Shown: positions 47,386 through 59,982, counted from the first letter of the stretch. The stretch: 64,000 nt of DNA from Prunus persica (GCF_000346465.2 NC_034013.1:16799624-16863623); one strand, 5' to 3'. Notes: generated from the sequence alone by a model not told the origin. Program-made: numbers and translations.

Positions 47386-50300
47386 TCATAGCTTAGCACT
47401 TTGGTCGAGTTGAGCATACTGCTGCCGCAAAATCCTTCTCATGACCTTATTTGTTGCTGTCCTTGGAAGAGATGGGAGAGGCACAACTCTTGAAACCTGC
47501 ACCAGCCAAGGAATGTGTAAGGCTGCACAGCTAAGCTAACTCTTCTGACCACCAAAACTAGAAAGAGAGTAAACGTAACCGTGAGCAGAGCAGAAATCAA
47601 TACCTTGAACAGCGGATTTAGTTTCTTCTGCACAGCTGAATTGAAGGACGTTCTCAACTGATTCAAATCTGCAGTCTGGTTATCTGAATTCTTAAATACA
47701 ACAGCAAGTACCAGCTGCTCAGGACCCCCTACAGCAGGGGGGACCCCGATGGCAGCTGTCTCGAGGACATCGCTATCAACTTCATTGCAGATTCGTTCAA
47801 TCTCAACTGAACTAACCTGCCCAAACAAAATGGAGTGCTGCACATCAGAGCAAACCAACCTTTATTGTAATTTATGAGTTCATTTAAGGCTAGGTTGTCT
47901 ATTTATACATGCAACTTGCAAGTCACTAAGTCAATGAGTAGTTTGTTTACATTGATTGAACCAAAAGTAAGAAGGCTAATGCATTGGGTTAAATTACAAA
48001 ACATACTCTATATGATATCAATAAACAGAGCACCTTTTGTACACAGAAATTCAGAACCACCATCTTCCTAGCACAGGAACGAGGTTAGATTTCATGTTCA
48101 TGCATATGCCTAACATTGAACTCCAATCATGTTTTGTTTCCAAAATTAGTGCCTACCTTGATGCCTCCAAGATTCATTGTATCATCTGCACGACCATGGG
48201 CATGATAGTAACCTCTAGATGTCCGTTCAAACACATCCCCATGTCTCCTTAAAACCTGCATTTAGGAAAATCATGGAAAGTTGTTTACCTTCCCATGTGA
48301 GCTTGATGGTATACTGGTATCCAAGTGAAGAAGAAAGTTGTTTACCTTCCCATTCCAGACTGGCATTTCCTTAAAATAAACATCATAATGATCAGCATTC
48401 AGTAATGTACTAGAAGCTCCAAACATGAGGGGACCAAGCGCCAATTCACCAACCCCTGGTTCATTTTGTGGCTGCAATAGAAGACATGACTTTAGACAGA
48501 AGAAGTTCCAGAATAGCCAGAACAGGAAGAAATACCATAAGAAACTACTCAATTAGTCATGTCAAATGCCAAACACGATTAGTTGACAAAATTTCATGTG
48601 AAGAAGAAACTTGTGCAACTAATGTCAGAGGTCATATGTAATAATACCTGTGCACTTTGGCAATAGTTCACCAATACAATGGAAATGGAATAGTATTTGC
48701 AAGTAAAATTAATAAGCTGTTAAGTGGATATTCCATTGATAGAGAAATGACATGGATTTGCACTCATGATTTCCTTGTAGGCTGTGGTATAAATTATAAT
48801 GCACTACCGTCTATGAAGTGCATGAACAAAACTTGAATATGGTAAGAAAGTGGATGCACAGGTGGGTTTTTCTACTATAAGTTTACAAGTAAGTACGACC
48901 ATGCAGTACATGTCTACTTTGCACATCTATTGAACACTTGCAACAAATTGAAAAGTATGGACACAAAATTTCTTTTGAAATGTGAGGTATTTTGGTGCTT
49001 ACAATGGGAACACCATCATTGCCAAGGATAAACAAACTGCAGCCCATAGCTGGTGTGCTAAAAGCAGCCAACGACTGAGCCTGCAACAATGACCCAGAAA
49101 CAAAACCACCACCAATCTCTGTACCACCACAATATTCAATGATAGGCTTGTAGCGAGCCCTCCCCATCAGCCATAGGTATTCGTCAACATTTGATGCTTC
49201 ACCGGTGGACCCAAAGCAACTACCAGATTTCAGGGAAAGGAAAGAGAATAAATTATGGCTTTATTACTGACATAAAACTTATTTCATTAAGATACAATGC
49301 AAGAATCCAGATGTTTAGAGACAAAATATGGTGCATACCAATGAAGACAACTAAAACTTACCGAATGGTGGACCAATCATAGCCAGAAACAGAGTTTGTA
49401 CTCTTCCATGTTCGAACAATACTCGGGATTACACCAAGCATTGTAACTTTGGCGTCCTAGACAGATTGCAAGAGTTTTAGTTGCAAGAAAGCATTTACAA
49501 CTAAAAATCCTGAATGCCTAAAATCCTATGAATACTTGATGAAAATTTATTGCATTATAAACAGGTAGCAATAGTTGTTACTCACACAACCTAGCTATTC
49601 CAAAACATTTGTTTCTGAGTTCTTGTGGCAAAAGTCAGTTTACACATAGGTAGGGAAGGAAAGAATTATGATGCAACAAGTGGGAAACGGCTTTCTTATT
49701 GAAAAGGATAAGATGGATTCTGTGTGTTTTGAGGATCAAACTACTTAAAGAGTGAACAAGCTGCTCACTCGCCCCTGAGACCTAGCTTAAAGAATGGCAG
49801 TGACAACCAGGGTGTGTTTAAGCTTTAAATATTACCAATCAAAATGATATAATGGTTGGACCAAGAATATTCTAAAGTAAAATTGTATTGCAAAGTTATC
49901 CCACTGACTTAGAAATAGTAAATGGCAAGGCCTACTTGAATATAAATGTACAACCATTCACACAAAAGGTAGCCGTTCCAGTTGGCAAAAAAACTAGGGG
50001 GAACTTAAGCAATATGAATAACAAAATATTCTAACGCATTTAGACAAATAGCTAGAATATCTAATCACAACTGCACAATTTTCTAACAAGCCACAATTTT
50101 CTACCTGAACAAACTTGGGAAAGCCAGATCCAAGAGGGGATCCATTATATAGGGCAATGGAAGCTCCATTTAACAATGAAGCATATACCAGCCAAGGGCC
50201 CATCATCCACCCAAGATTTGTGGGCCAAGAAACAACATCACCTATCCGGATGTCCATGTGGCACCAGGCATCTGCAGCAGCTTTGAAAGGAGTCGCATGG

Positions 50301-53034
50301 GTCCATGGGATTGCCTTTGGCTCCCCTACAGTAAAGATCAAGCCAATTAAGACTGTTGCTGGACCATAGTTACAAAAGGAAAACTTTCTAAGTTAAGCTT
50401 CAATGGTCAAATTACCAGTAGTTCCAGATGAGAAGAGGATATTTGTAAATGCTTCTATGGGTTGTTCTACAGCAGCAAATTCATCTTCTCTGCATATTGA
50501 AAAATGAACGAATACAATATTACATCAAAGCCTCTTCAAGGGAGATCAGACCGATAATCATGTTCTTTCAAGATAATTATGTTATAAATCAAGTAATTCT
50601 AAAGTACGCAAACATGCTCAGAGTTGACAATCTTAAAGAGGGTCCCGTCCAATATAACAAAGTAAAAAAAAAAACTACTCCATAACCAATAATGGAGATG
50701 GGATGAGTTGTTAATGATACTGACTCGTATGAGTGAAACTAAATCATGCACATCCCCGAAAGGCAGAAACTTCATGCGTTCATCTATATGAGTGAAACTC
50801 ATTTCAATTATTAAGAGTGCCTTTCCAGTTATGAATTACAAGAGTATTCTTTAAAGGAAAAAATTGATGATGCATAAAAGCAAGCTATAGTTAGAAAATG
50901 ACAAAGGAAACTTCGTTAACTTAGATACTGTTTAGAAACAAAAAAGATCAAGAAGAAATAATTTGAGTGCGTACTTGAAATCTTTTACTGTTTCTAGAAA
51001 ATCATGCCAGGAAATGTCACCATCACGCAATTTCATGCTAGAATTGGAACCCTTTGTAAGGATAACGATTGCCATAGGAGACTGTGCTGCCACAATTTTA
51101 CTGCACATTTGAAGCTATAATGTGAGAGACAGTGTCTGAAAAAGAAAAGCATAAACAGCCTATTTCAACTCATAGCTAGAGTACTTCACCTATACAAAGG
51201 TAGACTTTTCTCGCCACGAACTATTAGATCCTAACCACCAAAAAGCCAAAAAGCAAAGGGAAGATTATTAAGAAAGGACTTGAGACTCAAAAGGCTCAAT
51301 TTGTAAGTCATGTTTGACCTGTTCAACTCAGTGAGTAGATCATACTGGGTTACCAAGTTGAACATACATGTCACTACAGCAATCTCCCATCAAAATATAT
51401 AAAATAAAAAAACTTATGTATCATAATGTGAAAGTAAGATACTGGGCAAAACTGCAGGGAGCTATTTCAAATGAAAAATTAGTATACTATAATAATTCAA
51501 ATGCCTCCAGTTTACACATCACGATGCTCGTACAAATTATGGAAAATGAAAATGTAGCATGCAATATTTTAGGCTATCCGGTGAAAAGGTATGAACCTGA
51601 GTAAATATGGCTTTTGCCTCTGATATTTTAAGTCTTGTTGATATTTCAGGAGGAGCAAAACTGTCAGCAATTGATACAACCACATATCCTGCCAGAACAA
51701 TAGCTAGGTAGATAATCACAGAATTGACATGCATTGGCATATCAATTGCAATTGCAGATCCTTTCTCCAAACCCAGTGCCTTTAGTGCATGTGCAACTAA
51801 CCTACAAATTATAGCACCAAATATACTTGTTAAAAAAAATATCCCATCATAAATACATATTCATATTTCTAGTGATAGGTGCAAATAAAAAATAAATTTA
51901 ACAATCGGAAATGACTTCAAGATGATAAAACTTAGCATACCAAACCTCTGTGTGCAATTCTTTAAGTGTCATCTTATTCAAAGGCAGATCATCATTTCCT
52001 TCGTCACGCCATATCACCATCGTATCATTCAAGCTCCTCTTACGATTTAAACTCAAGCAATTTTTTGCTGGATTCCCAAATGCTCCAGGAAGCCATTGAC
52101 CTCCTGGAACTGATAACTGGCCATCCCCAGACAGGTTCTCACGTAAAATACATTGGGGAGGTACAGAAAATGATGCATTCATCTCATCTAGTACAGCTTT
52201 CCAATAAACCTGACCAATAGAAGACAGGAACCGGATATGTAAAATGAGTATCTAACTAATTGATTTGAAGTCTTTTTTTCTTTTTCCAAATAGATAATCA
52301 ACCTCAGTATTTCATATATGCTACCTCAGGGTTTGACACCGAAAATTCTTGAAAATCGGAAAAGCTGGACATGGGATCCTTATATCTAGATCCCAAGAAC
52401 TCTTTTCCCCGCCTTTCCAGTAGCTGGCCAACATTTGTTAAATTTGCAGTCTCCCTTACCACGCAACAAGAGATGTAAATTCAGAATTTATTTCCATAAC
52501 AGCCATAAAACAAACAAACAAATACACACATAAATCTCAGTGCAGGAACTTCTAAGACTTCCCACATCACAAGTCTGGTTCTTTTAATGCTTCACCATGT
52601 CGACAACCACCAAAATTATACACAAATGTAAACAATTCATTCACAATACTAAGTCTAATTGTTCCTTATGTTAATTCGAAAAGAAAATGGAAATCTTCCC
52701 AGGGCTCCCTTTCTAAACGAACTTCACTCCACGTAAAACCAAATACTGAAATATCAAAACAACTGAGTTTGAGAACTTACGAGTCGGGTAGCCAGGCGGG
52801 CGGGTCGGGTCCGAAGTCCTTATAGCAACCGTAGTACAACATCTGGTGGAAGGAGAAAGGAAGCTCCGGGCTGAGGACATGGGCAGTGATATTGCGCCAC
52901 GTGTGGGGAGTGGCAGGACCGTAATTTTGGATGATGTTAGTGAGAGTTGCATGGAGTCTCTTGGCAGCCTCTGATTCGATCCCCAGAGCTTCGATGTCAG
53001 AGACGGTGATACGGTCCAGGCCTTTATACGCCAT
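47386..53034 (-). CDS. acyl-activating enzyme 17/18-like, peroxisomal
   Basis: An AMP-forming acyl-CoA synthetase of the ANL superfamily. Fourteen exons: 52781-53034, 52325-52454, 51941-52209, 51597-51801, 51190-51230, 50975-51100, 50416-50489, 50105-50325, 49362-49456, 49003-49219, 48346-48471, 48157-48255, 47604-47816 and 47386-47496. They give 726 aa, matching the long AAE17/AAE18 type. Start [23 protein letters not shown]-binding P-loop: [21 protein letters not shown]5-like motif: [16 protein letters not shown]7/A8: [21 protein letters not shown]10 lysine: [20 protein letters not shown]. It ends SAKL, a plausible type-1 peroxisomal signal (-AKL). An Arabidopsis relative activates 2,4-DB; the natural substrate is unknown. 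Its neighbour CPP1 is also adjacent to AAE17 in Arabidopsis, as I recall. Confidence 0.93.
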
Positions 53035-53315
53035 GTCCCTCCGGGCACGGTGAATTTGTGGTTGTATCAGAGAGAGAGAGAGAGAGAGAGAGGGCTACTC
53101 TACTGGGCTGCTTAAGGACAAGGTAGGTAAGGAAGGGAAGATAAGTATAACAACAGAGCTTCACCTTAGCACAAGCTGGTAGGTTGCTGGTTCATCTTTC
53201 GTTTTTTTCTTCTGTTCTTTTTCGTTTTTGTGCAAAGTTGATCTAATATTTTATGGGCACAGGTGTTACCCTTGGCTTTATGTGCAAAATGGGACATAGG
53301 TTGGTAATATTTAAT
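53035..53315. other. 5' flank of the acyl-activating enzyme gene
   Basis: Includes (AG)n at 53071-53092, likely in the 5' UTR or core promoter, up to the target duplication of the Pack-MULE (53307-53315). Confidence 0.5.
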
Positions 53316-53479
53316 GGGAAATAGCTCAAAATACCACCCATTTTATAATTTTTTATCAAAATACCATCATTCTCCAAAAAATTTAAAACTGTCACATATA
53401 AATACATATTTATTGTCCACTGATTGCACCCATATCACATTTTCAGAAATTTTGTTCTCTCCACCGACCACAGCTTCTT

Positions 53480-53877
53480 TTGCTTTGCAGAGTCGTAATC
53501 GATAATATTGTCTGCTCCACTGAGATCTTCGTCGCTGCCTACCACACATCCACTGGAAAGGCCCTGGCTTTCACATCGTCTTTCGCTTCTTCTCACTTGG
53601 ACTCACCGACCCAGCACGCCAACTCGCTCAACAGCTCGCCTGCGTTGCAGAGATCGCTCACTTCTGTAGCTGCCGGCAGGATGAAGAAGGCATTGGGTCT
53701 CAAATCGCCGGGTTCGGGCTCCAAGAAGAGTCTTGGGTCCGGTGGGTTCGGGTCGGGACCTGGAAAGCCCAAGCGGGTTATGACGGTGGGTGAGCTAATG
53801 AGGATCCAAATGGGGATTTCTGACGCCATGGACTCTAGAGTCAGGAGAGCATGCTTAGGATTTCTGCTGCTCAGGTG
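53480..53877 (+). pseudogene. DUF810 (PATROL1-like, Munc13-homology) exon fragment, left arm
   Basis: Codes EIFVAAYHTSTGKALAFTSS, SPALQRSLTSVAAGRMKKAL, GKPKRVMTVGELMRIQMGIS and DAMDSRVRRA. After RRA one base is missing compared with the expected RA-LRISAAQ reading, so the frame shifts just before a preserved CAG|GTGAGC donor at 53877/53878. Relatives act in membrane trafficking. Only this exon and a short later piece are present. Confidence 0.8.
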
Positions 53878-53998
53878 AGCTCAATTTCTGTGCTTTCTTA
53901 TTTGTGATCTTGGTTGATCTGGTTTGATGGGTTTGATTTCGTTTGGTGGGTAATGCTTCATTTTTATCATTGTGATAATTGTGATGATGGGATGGATA

Positions 53999-54341
53999 CG
54001 GGATGAATATTCAAAGGCATGAAGTTTAGATTCATTAACCTAATTACTTCTGGCGGAAGTTCATAAATGGGATGGATACCCAAAATTTAAAATAAACAAA
54101 AAAGCTTCCTACCTGTAATGAGTCCATCAAACACAAGGCTTGATTAATTACAATTCCAAGACAGACGACCATTCACAAAAGTTTGAAATTACCCATTATG
54201 AAATTAAACATTCGTGAAACATGTTGCATTGTCAGTTTTATCATAATGAACTACACTTAGTGAAGAAAGAATTTTTGTTTTAAAGTAAGAAAAACCAAAA
54301 TCCAAAATTGGCCAAACCAGTAGCAAAATTAAGCTCCATAT
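53999..54341. repeat. 343-bp block, copy in left arm
   Basis: Starts CGGGATGAATATTCAAAGGC and ends AAGCTCCATAT. It matches 60643-60984 in direct orientation although the surrounding arms are inverted. No known gene. Confidence 0.9.
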
Positions 54342-54363
54342 AAATCTATGTACTTTTGTTGCA

Positions 54364-54536
54364 GTGAGTTCTGCAGCATGGTAAGGAAGATTTTTATCTA
54401 CACAGTAGAGGAAGTCAAGAGGTTGTCACCCAAGATAAAACTTACACTCAATGAAGAGGTCAAACCAAGAAAGCCAGATTCTGAAGCAGCAGTCAACACA
54501 GAAGACCAGTCATCCATTGTGGGAGCTGCATACTGA
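54364..54536 (+). pseudogene. unidentified captured coding fragment, left arm
   Basis: After a TTGTTGCAG acceptor-like site it codes CSMVRKIFIYTVEEVKRLSP, KIKLTLNEEVKPRKPDSEAA and DQSSIVGAAY, then a stop. It reads like a genuine terminal exon, but I do not recognise the source gene. The right-arm copy is at 60446-60613. Confidence 0.5.
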
Positions 54537-54810
54537 TCTGCCCCTTTGTCTCTAGTTATATAATGAATAATTGGAAAAAAAATTGGAAAATGGAACTTGA
54601 TTGTCACATGAGATTCTGTCTGCTAGGATGATGCTATCTATGACAAAGTACACATGCTGGAAGAATTGGTTGAGTTTCCCTGCATGCTGAAATGGAGGGG
54701 GGCAATGGCCTGTAATGCACATGCAATCTGGAGAGTCACTACTCGTGACAGGGTTTGGGTGTTATGGTTATTGGTTGTCTAGTTTTGCCAAGAGGATCTC
54801 ATAGTGCTTA

Positions 54811-54910
54811 CTTGTTTGGGCGAATTGAGTCAGTGGTAGTCCCACTGGAGCAGCTCAAGTCCTCTGATTTTACTGATCAACAAAAATACTATGCCTGCAA
54901 AATGAAATAA
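54811..54910 (+). pseudogene. second DUF810 fragment, left arm
   Basis: Codes RIESVVVPLEQLKSSDFTDQ then QKYYACKMK and a stop. This is the segment that normally follows the first DUF810 fragment in the parent protein. It lies after the unknown fragment, so the parental intron was probably replaced or invaded. Confidence 0.75.
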
Positions 54911-55003
54911 AGGAGCTTTTCTGGTAATGAACTTTACTTTTGGACACACACATGCGCAATGAACTTTACTGTCTTTGATGGCATTTTGTGTTATTTGTTT
55001 GAT

Positions 55004-55190
55004 AGGAAGGTGATGCTGCTGTTGCTGTTGCTGAGGAGGTGAAGAAGAACAACCATGTAGTAAGAAATTTGGAGAAGCGTCAACAGATTTGCACCCTTGA
55101 CCAGCATATTGAAGAGCAATTTGGTGGTGGTCGTCTATTGGCTTGTATCTCATCACGACTTGGACAGTGGCTGTGCGGATGGGTATGTGA
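55004..55190 (+). pseudogene. ribosomal protein S8 (eS8) fragment, left arm
   Basis: Codes [40 protein letters not shown] and [13 protein letters not shown]. This is the C-terminal third of eS8 (normally VVRKLEKRQ ... [26 protein letters not shown]). A small deletion in the codons for QCGRADG (CAGTGGCTGTGCGGATGG) shifts the frame. Amino-acid changes at conserved positions confirm decay. Confidence 0.8.
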
Positions 55191-55438
55191 CTTTATTTGC
55201 CTATGTCTGTTTCTAGTCAGCAGATTTGTCATAGGCATAGTAGTGTAGTTACCATATTGCAAGGGCTGAAATCTGGATGATATCAACTTCTTTTTATTGT
55301 TGTTTTAAAGTGAGGTATGTATGGGTCTTATGAAATTTTTACAGAAATATATTGGAGGGCAAATAATTTTATTTTAGTTTTTTATTCCCAAATGATACCC
55401 AAAACATGTAAGCTTCACACTATGTTAATTTCTGCAGG

Positions 55439-55761
55439 ATGGGAAAACATTGGACAATGAGTTGGAGGTTGTTGAGGGAATGAAGCTAGACAGGGGCTAC
55501 ATATCCCCTTATTTCATCACCAACCAGAACAATCAGAAATGTGTAAATTTTAGTTTGACTCAGCGATAACTATGTCCTGAAACTGTTAGAGGCCTGCTTG
55601 TCAAAGTTAGCAGCACCTCAAGTCCCTTTTTGCTTGATGTTGATTATCTTCAAACTTGTGTATGTGTTGATAGGAATTGGAAAATCTTCTAATCATAATC
55701 CATGAGAAGAAAATCTCAAGTATTAATGATGTGGTTAAAGTATTGGAGTTGGTTTTGCAGG
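55439..55761 (+). pseudogene. mitochondrial-type HSP60 (Cpn60) fragment with intron, left arm
   Basis: The first exon piece codes [20 protein letters not shown] then [15 protein letters not shown], ending at a GTAAAT donor. After a 120-bp intron the second piece (about 55674-55761) codes ELENLLIIIHEKKISSINDV then VKVLELVLQ and a GT donor. The order and intron match the HSP60 gene, so the capture was from genomic DNA. Confidence 0.8.
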
Positions 55762-56229
55762 TTTCTTCGTTTTTACTATGAATTGGTTGACAAACTTTTG
55801 CTCCTTTTCAGAAGCAAAGGTGTTTGCATTTTGTTATATATTTCAGAACCGAAGTTATAAAAGAAAATGATTTTCCTCTTTGCTAATTGAGAATCATTTG
55901 CAGTTATGATTTTAGATCTGTAGATAACTTGTTGTTGCTGATATTGCTACACGGGAGGAGAATAGAGCAGCTTGGAAAATGTGCAAGAAGGGAGAGCTAA
56001 CTCATACAACGAAGAACAAATTGATGAAGTTAAGATCAAATTAGTAGAATTTGTGAGCTCTCCATTATTTATAATTATAGGTAGGAAGTATGTATGTAAT
56101 AGAGCAAAGATTGGTTGACTATGTAATAACAATTGAATTGTCAAGTTTTATGAAAGAAATAATTTTTGCTTCTCGGGATAGTATTGTTAGGGTTCGATGG
56201 CGATTTATTTTCCATGTCTAAATTGTAGT

Positions 56230-56430
56230 CTGTAATGGATGTGTGTGTATTGTATGTAGATTGACTTAATATTGCTGTCCTATTGCATGTGTATTGTACT
56301 AATATTGCCTATGTATTGTATATATATTGTATGCATATTGCCATCGTATTGCATGTATATTGTGATGTTATTGCTGTCTTATTGCCATTATATTGCCCTA
56401 ATATTGCCTCTCTAGTGTATGTATATTGAC
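56230..56430. repeat. degenerate TATTG-rich repeat
   Basis: Irregular repeats of TATTGC/TATTGT every 9-12 bases. A shorter patch recurs at about 57000-57100. Lies at the start of the Pack-MULE spacer. Confidence 0.7.
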
Positions 56431-56619
56431 TACGGCTCATCAATGGGTTTATGGTTTGGGCCATACTTCATTCAAAAAGAAGACGAGGAGGAGAAAGAAA
56501 CAACGTGCCTTTCAAAAACAGGCAGTCAGGTGCATCATAATTGCATCGTAAGACATTGTAAGAAATTATTTTAAAAAATAATAACAACTAAACAATAGTT
56601 TACAAAAAAAAGGAAGGTA

Positions 56620-56935
56620 TGAATAAAGAGACAGAGAGCGAATAAGGGGAGAAAGAGACAGAACGAAGCTAGAGAGAGACACAGAGAGAGAGCTGCGCTA
56701 CAGAAAGAGAGCAAAGAGAGAGACAGAGAGTTGCACTAGAGAGAAAGAGAGAGAGACAGAGAGAGAGAGCTGCGCTATAGAAAGAGAGTAAAGAGAGAGA
56801 CAGAGAGTTGCACTAGAGAGAGAGAGAGAGAGCCAAGAGAGAGAGAGAGAGCCAAGAGAGAGACAGAGAGCTACGATAGACAGATACCAAAGAGAGAGAG
56901 ATGTGCCACAGAGAGAGAGCCGAGTGAGCTAAGAG
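56620..56935. repeat. GA-rich minisatellite
   Basis: AGAGAGACAGAGAG-type sequence with an embedded longer unit: AGCTGCGCTA(C/T)AGAAAGAG followed by GAGTTGCACTAGAGAG, present twice at about 56690 and 56768. Confidence 0.85.
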
Positions 56936-57010
56936 AGAACAAAATTTCTGAACATGTGAAAAATCAGCAATAAGTGGACAATAATTATATTTTTATAGGT
57001 GATATTGTAA
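56936..57010 (+). repeat. internal remnant of sub-terminal TIR sequence
   Basis: Resembles 61520-61595 in the right arm: AGAGAACAAAATTTCTGAA, then a shared GTGGACAATAA block and a TTTATA(T/G)GTGA block, with several substitutions. It suggests an older TIR copy inside the spacer. Confidence 0.6.
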
Positions 57011-57668
57011 TACTATTGCTATCGTATTGTGGTTATATTGCTTTAATATTACCTCTATAGTGTACATGTATTGGCCTAATATTGCTATTATATCGTATGT
57101 CAATGGCCATTTGGTCTAATAACAGAGTCTCCACTTCGTTGAAAGTAATCCTGAATTCAAATCTCATGGACACGACAATTGTTATCCATCCATATATTAG
57201 CATGAATTGATGTTGACCTTTGAAATGATAGTTGGAGTTGCACATCGATTCATATTCAAAAGGAAAGTAATTCTCTCCCTCAATGAATCTTCGTTCAAAA
57301 GAAGGCAGCTATCAAATATTGGGTACAAAAATGCAAGATCCACAGTAAATTAATTGGGCACAAACCACATATTACAAAACCATGATGATTTTTGGCATGC
57401 TTGAAAAGACAAGGACCAAATACAACAGAAAAGAAAATCCATTCAAGCTTCTCACTAAACATGGCTCAAGCACTTGACCATGGTTTCAATCCAAACCTAC
57501 CCAACAAGGGCATACCATGTGTCCATCGTAACAGAAGAGTCGCATTTACAAAGCATGAACTGCAATATGTTTCTTTTTCTCCTAAACAAAATTATTACTA
57601 AAATGGAACAAAAGATCCCTAACATAGATCAATACAAGCAAAGATAGTCAATTGTCATACACACAAAA

Positions 57669-57737
57669 TTAGTCCTCATCCATCCCTGCATGCTGATCTC
57701 TCTTACTAGGGCCACCTGCTGGTTTTGCCATTATAAT
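57669..57737 (-). pseudogene. orphan last exon of CCT8 (TCP-1 theta)
   Basis: After a TTGCAG acceptor the minus strand codes IIMAKPAGGPSKRDQHAGMD then ED and a stop. This fits the C-terminal exon of plant CCT-theta (…DQIIMAKPAGGP…GMDED). No other CCT8 exon was recognised nearby, so it is another captured piece in the spacer. The identification is from memory of the family. Confidence 0.55.
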
Positions 57738-58265
57738 CTGCAAGATAGTCAAAGCACTGTCAACAACCTTTTTTTAATGAAGGTATTAAACGTTAAATAG
57801 GCTGCAATCAGATGGATTCATCATTTCTCACACATTTTTAGCTAGCCAGAAAACCCCCAGCATATAGATTTTCTATTTATTATCAAGCCTTCTGCACTGA
57901 AGCCATATTCATTATAAAAGTTCAACATTTTCCAAAAGTAACTTTCAATTTTATTTTATTTTTCCAAGTTAAAAACTAAAATTTGCGACCGTTCTTTTGA
58001 GTTATAAAGGAGTTTGTGTTCTGAGTACACACGTGCATACATGCATTTGTGCCAAGTTAGGGGAACTTTGAATTAAAAAAAAGAGAAAAAGACTTCACAA
58101 AAAGTATAAAAGTATAAAATTAATTAAATAAATAAAAAGAATAATCAACTAATTCATAAAGCCTCGACTTTTTATTATTATTATTTTTTAAACTATATGT
58201 AGTTTAGCATTTTTTCTGCTTTGGCCTCAAAGATGCAATCAAGGATTCAAAGATGTAGTTCATAC

Positions 58266-58334
58266 CAAATTTGGTTCGTCAGGTTTAAGTAGAAGACCTG
58301 GATATGAAACTCTTACACTAGGCAGCACTTTACC
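58266..58334 (-). other. unidentified exon-like fragment
   Basis: A 69-bp open segment bounded by TTTTCAG and GTATGA splice-like sites codes VLPSVRVSYPGLLLKPDEPN. It looks like a true internal exon. Source gene not recognised; lies in the Pack-MULE spacer. Confidence 0.4.
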
Positions 58335-59219
58335 CTGAAAATGATTTATATTCACTTCGTACCTTGTCAGGGTTGCTTGCCTGCATGCAATATAACCCCA
58401 AATATCAAATGTAGTTATAAAGCAGAGATACAAATTATATAAAACAGGTCACTATTGAATAACATCATTCAAGACATCAGTGAAGCCTTACGTGTAAAGT
58501 TTTCCGCCTTATGTGTGCCCACAATTAGAACAAGCAAGCCAGGAGCATATGACAAAACTAAACTTATACGTATCAAGTCTAAAAGAACAAATAATGTACA
58601 TTAAGTAGGACCCTTTTTGCCAAAACAAAGCATATTGGATCCATATCAGCAAAGCAATAAGAATTGTCCAATTTGGAAATCTCCAACTCAATCACCAATG
58701 TCATAAATCAATATTAATAACAATTTCACGAATCAAGCACAATCTTGGATACAATTTCACCAATTTGGAAAATAAATCGCCATCGAACCCTAACAATACT
58801 ATCCCGAGAAGCAAAAATTATTTCTTTCATAAAACTTGACAATTCAATTGTTATTACATAGTCAACCAATCTTTGCTCTATTACATACATACTTCCTACC
58901 TATAATTATAAATAATGGAGAGCTCACAAATTCTACTAATTTGATCTTAACTTCATCAATTTGTTCTTCATTGTATGAGTTAGCTCTCCCTTCTTGCACA
59001 TTTTCCAAGCTGTTCTATTCTCCTCCCGTGTAGCAATATCAGCAACAACAGGTTATCTACAGATCTGAAATCATAACTGCAAATGATTCTCAATTAGCCA
59101 AGAGGAAAATCATTTTCTTTTATAACTTCGGTTCTGAAATATATAACAAAATGCAAACACCTTTGCTTCTGAAAAGGAGCAAAAGTTTGTCAACCAATTC
59201 ATAGTAAAAACGAAGAAAC

Positions 59220-59543
59220 TTGCAAAACCAACTCCAATACTTTAACCACATCATTAATACTTGAGATTTTCTTCTCATGGATTATGATTAGAGGATTTTT
59301 CAATTCCTATCAGCACATACACAGGTTTGAAGATAATCAACATCAAGCAAAAAGGGACTTAAGGTGCTGCTAACTTTAACAAGCAGGCCTCCAACAGTTT
59401 CAGGACATAGTTATCGCTGAGTCAAACTAAAACTTACACATTTCTGATTGTTCTGGTTGGTGATGAAATAAGGGGATATGTAGCCCCTGTCTAGCTTCAT
59501 TCCCTCAACAACCTCCAACTCATTGTCCAATGTTTTCCCATCC
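59220..59543 (-). pseudogene. HSP60 fragment, right arm
   Basis: Inverted copy of 55439-55761, with the same exon-intron-exon layout and the [20 protein letters not shown] block. Minor substitutions only. Confidence 0.8.
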
Positions 59544-59797
59544 TGCAGAAATTAACATAGTGTGAAGCTTACATGTTTTGGGTATCATTTGGGAATAAAA
59601 AACTAAAATAAAATTATTTGCCCTCCAATATATTTCTGTAAAAATTTCATAAGACCCATACATACCTCACTTTAAAACAACAATAAAAAGAAGCTGATAT
59701 CATCCAGATTTCAGCCCTTGCAATATGGTAACTACACTACTATGCCTATGACAAATCTGCTGACTAGAAACAGACATAGGCAAATAAAGTCACATAC

Positions 59798-59982
59798 CCA
59801 TCAGCACAGCCACTGTCCAAGTCGTGATGAGATACAAGCCAATAGACGACCACCACCAAATTGCTCTTCAATATGCTGGTCAAGGGTGCAAATCTGTTGA
59901 CGCTTCTCCAAATTTCTTACTACATGGTTGTTCTTCTTCACCTCCTCAGCAACAGCAGCAGCAGCATCACCTTCCTATCAAA
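59798..59982 (-). pseudogene. ribosomal protein S8 fragment, right arm
   Basis: Inverted copy of 55004-55190 ([40 protein letters not shown]). The altered QCGRADG region is the same, so that lesion predates the arm duplication. Confidence 0.8.

Larger units (their letters stand above)
53316..56213 (+). repeat. left terminal inverted arm
   Basis: The outer 160 bp are AT-rich TIR sequence. Then come, in order, DUF810 exon fragment, 343-bp block, unknown coding fragment, second DUF810 fragment, RPS8 fragment, HSP60 fragment and AT-rich inner tail. The inner edge is GATGGCGATTTATTTTCC at about 56196-56213. Confidence 0.9.

Noticed and set aside
48256..48345. Duplicated donor cassette (GGGAAG|GTAAACAACTTT) 57 bp apart in the acyl-activating enzyme, giving an in-frame 19-codon extension
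   Set aside because: Using the second donor would leave an intron of only 33 nt, too short for plant splicing. Probably a silent duplication.
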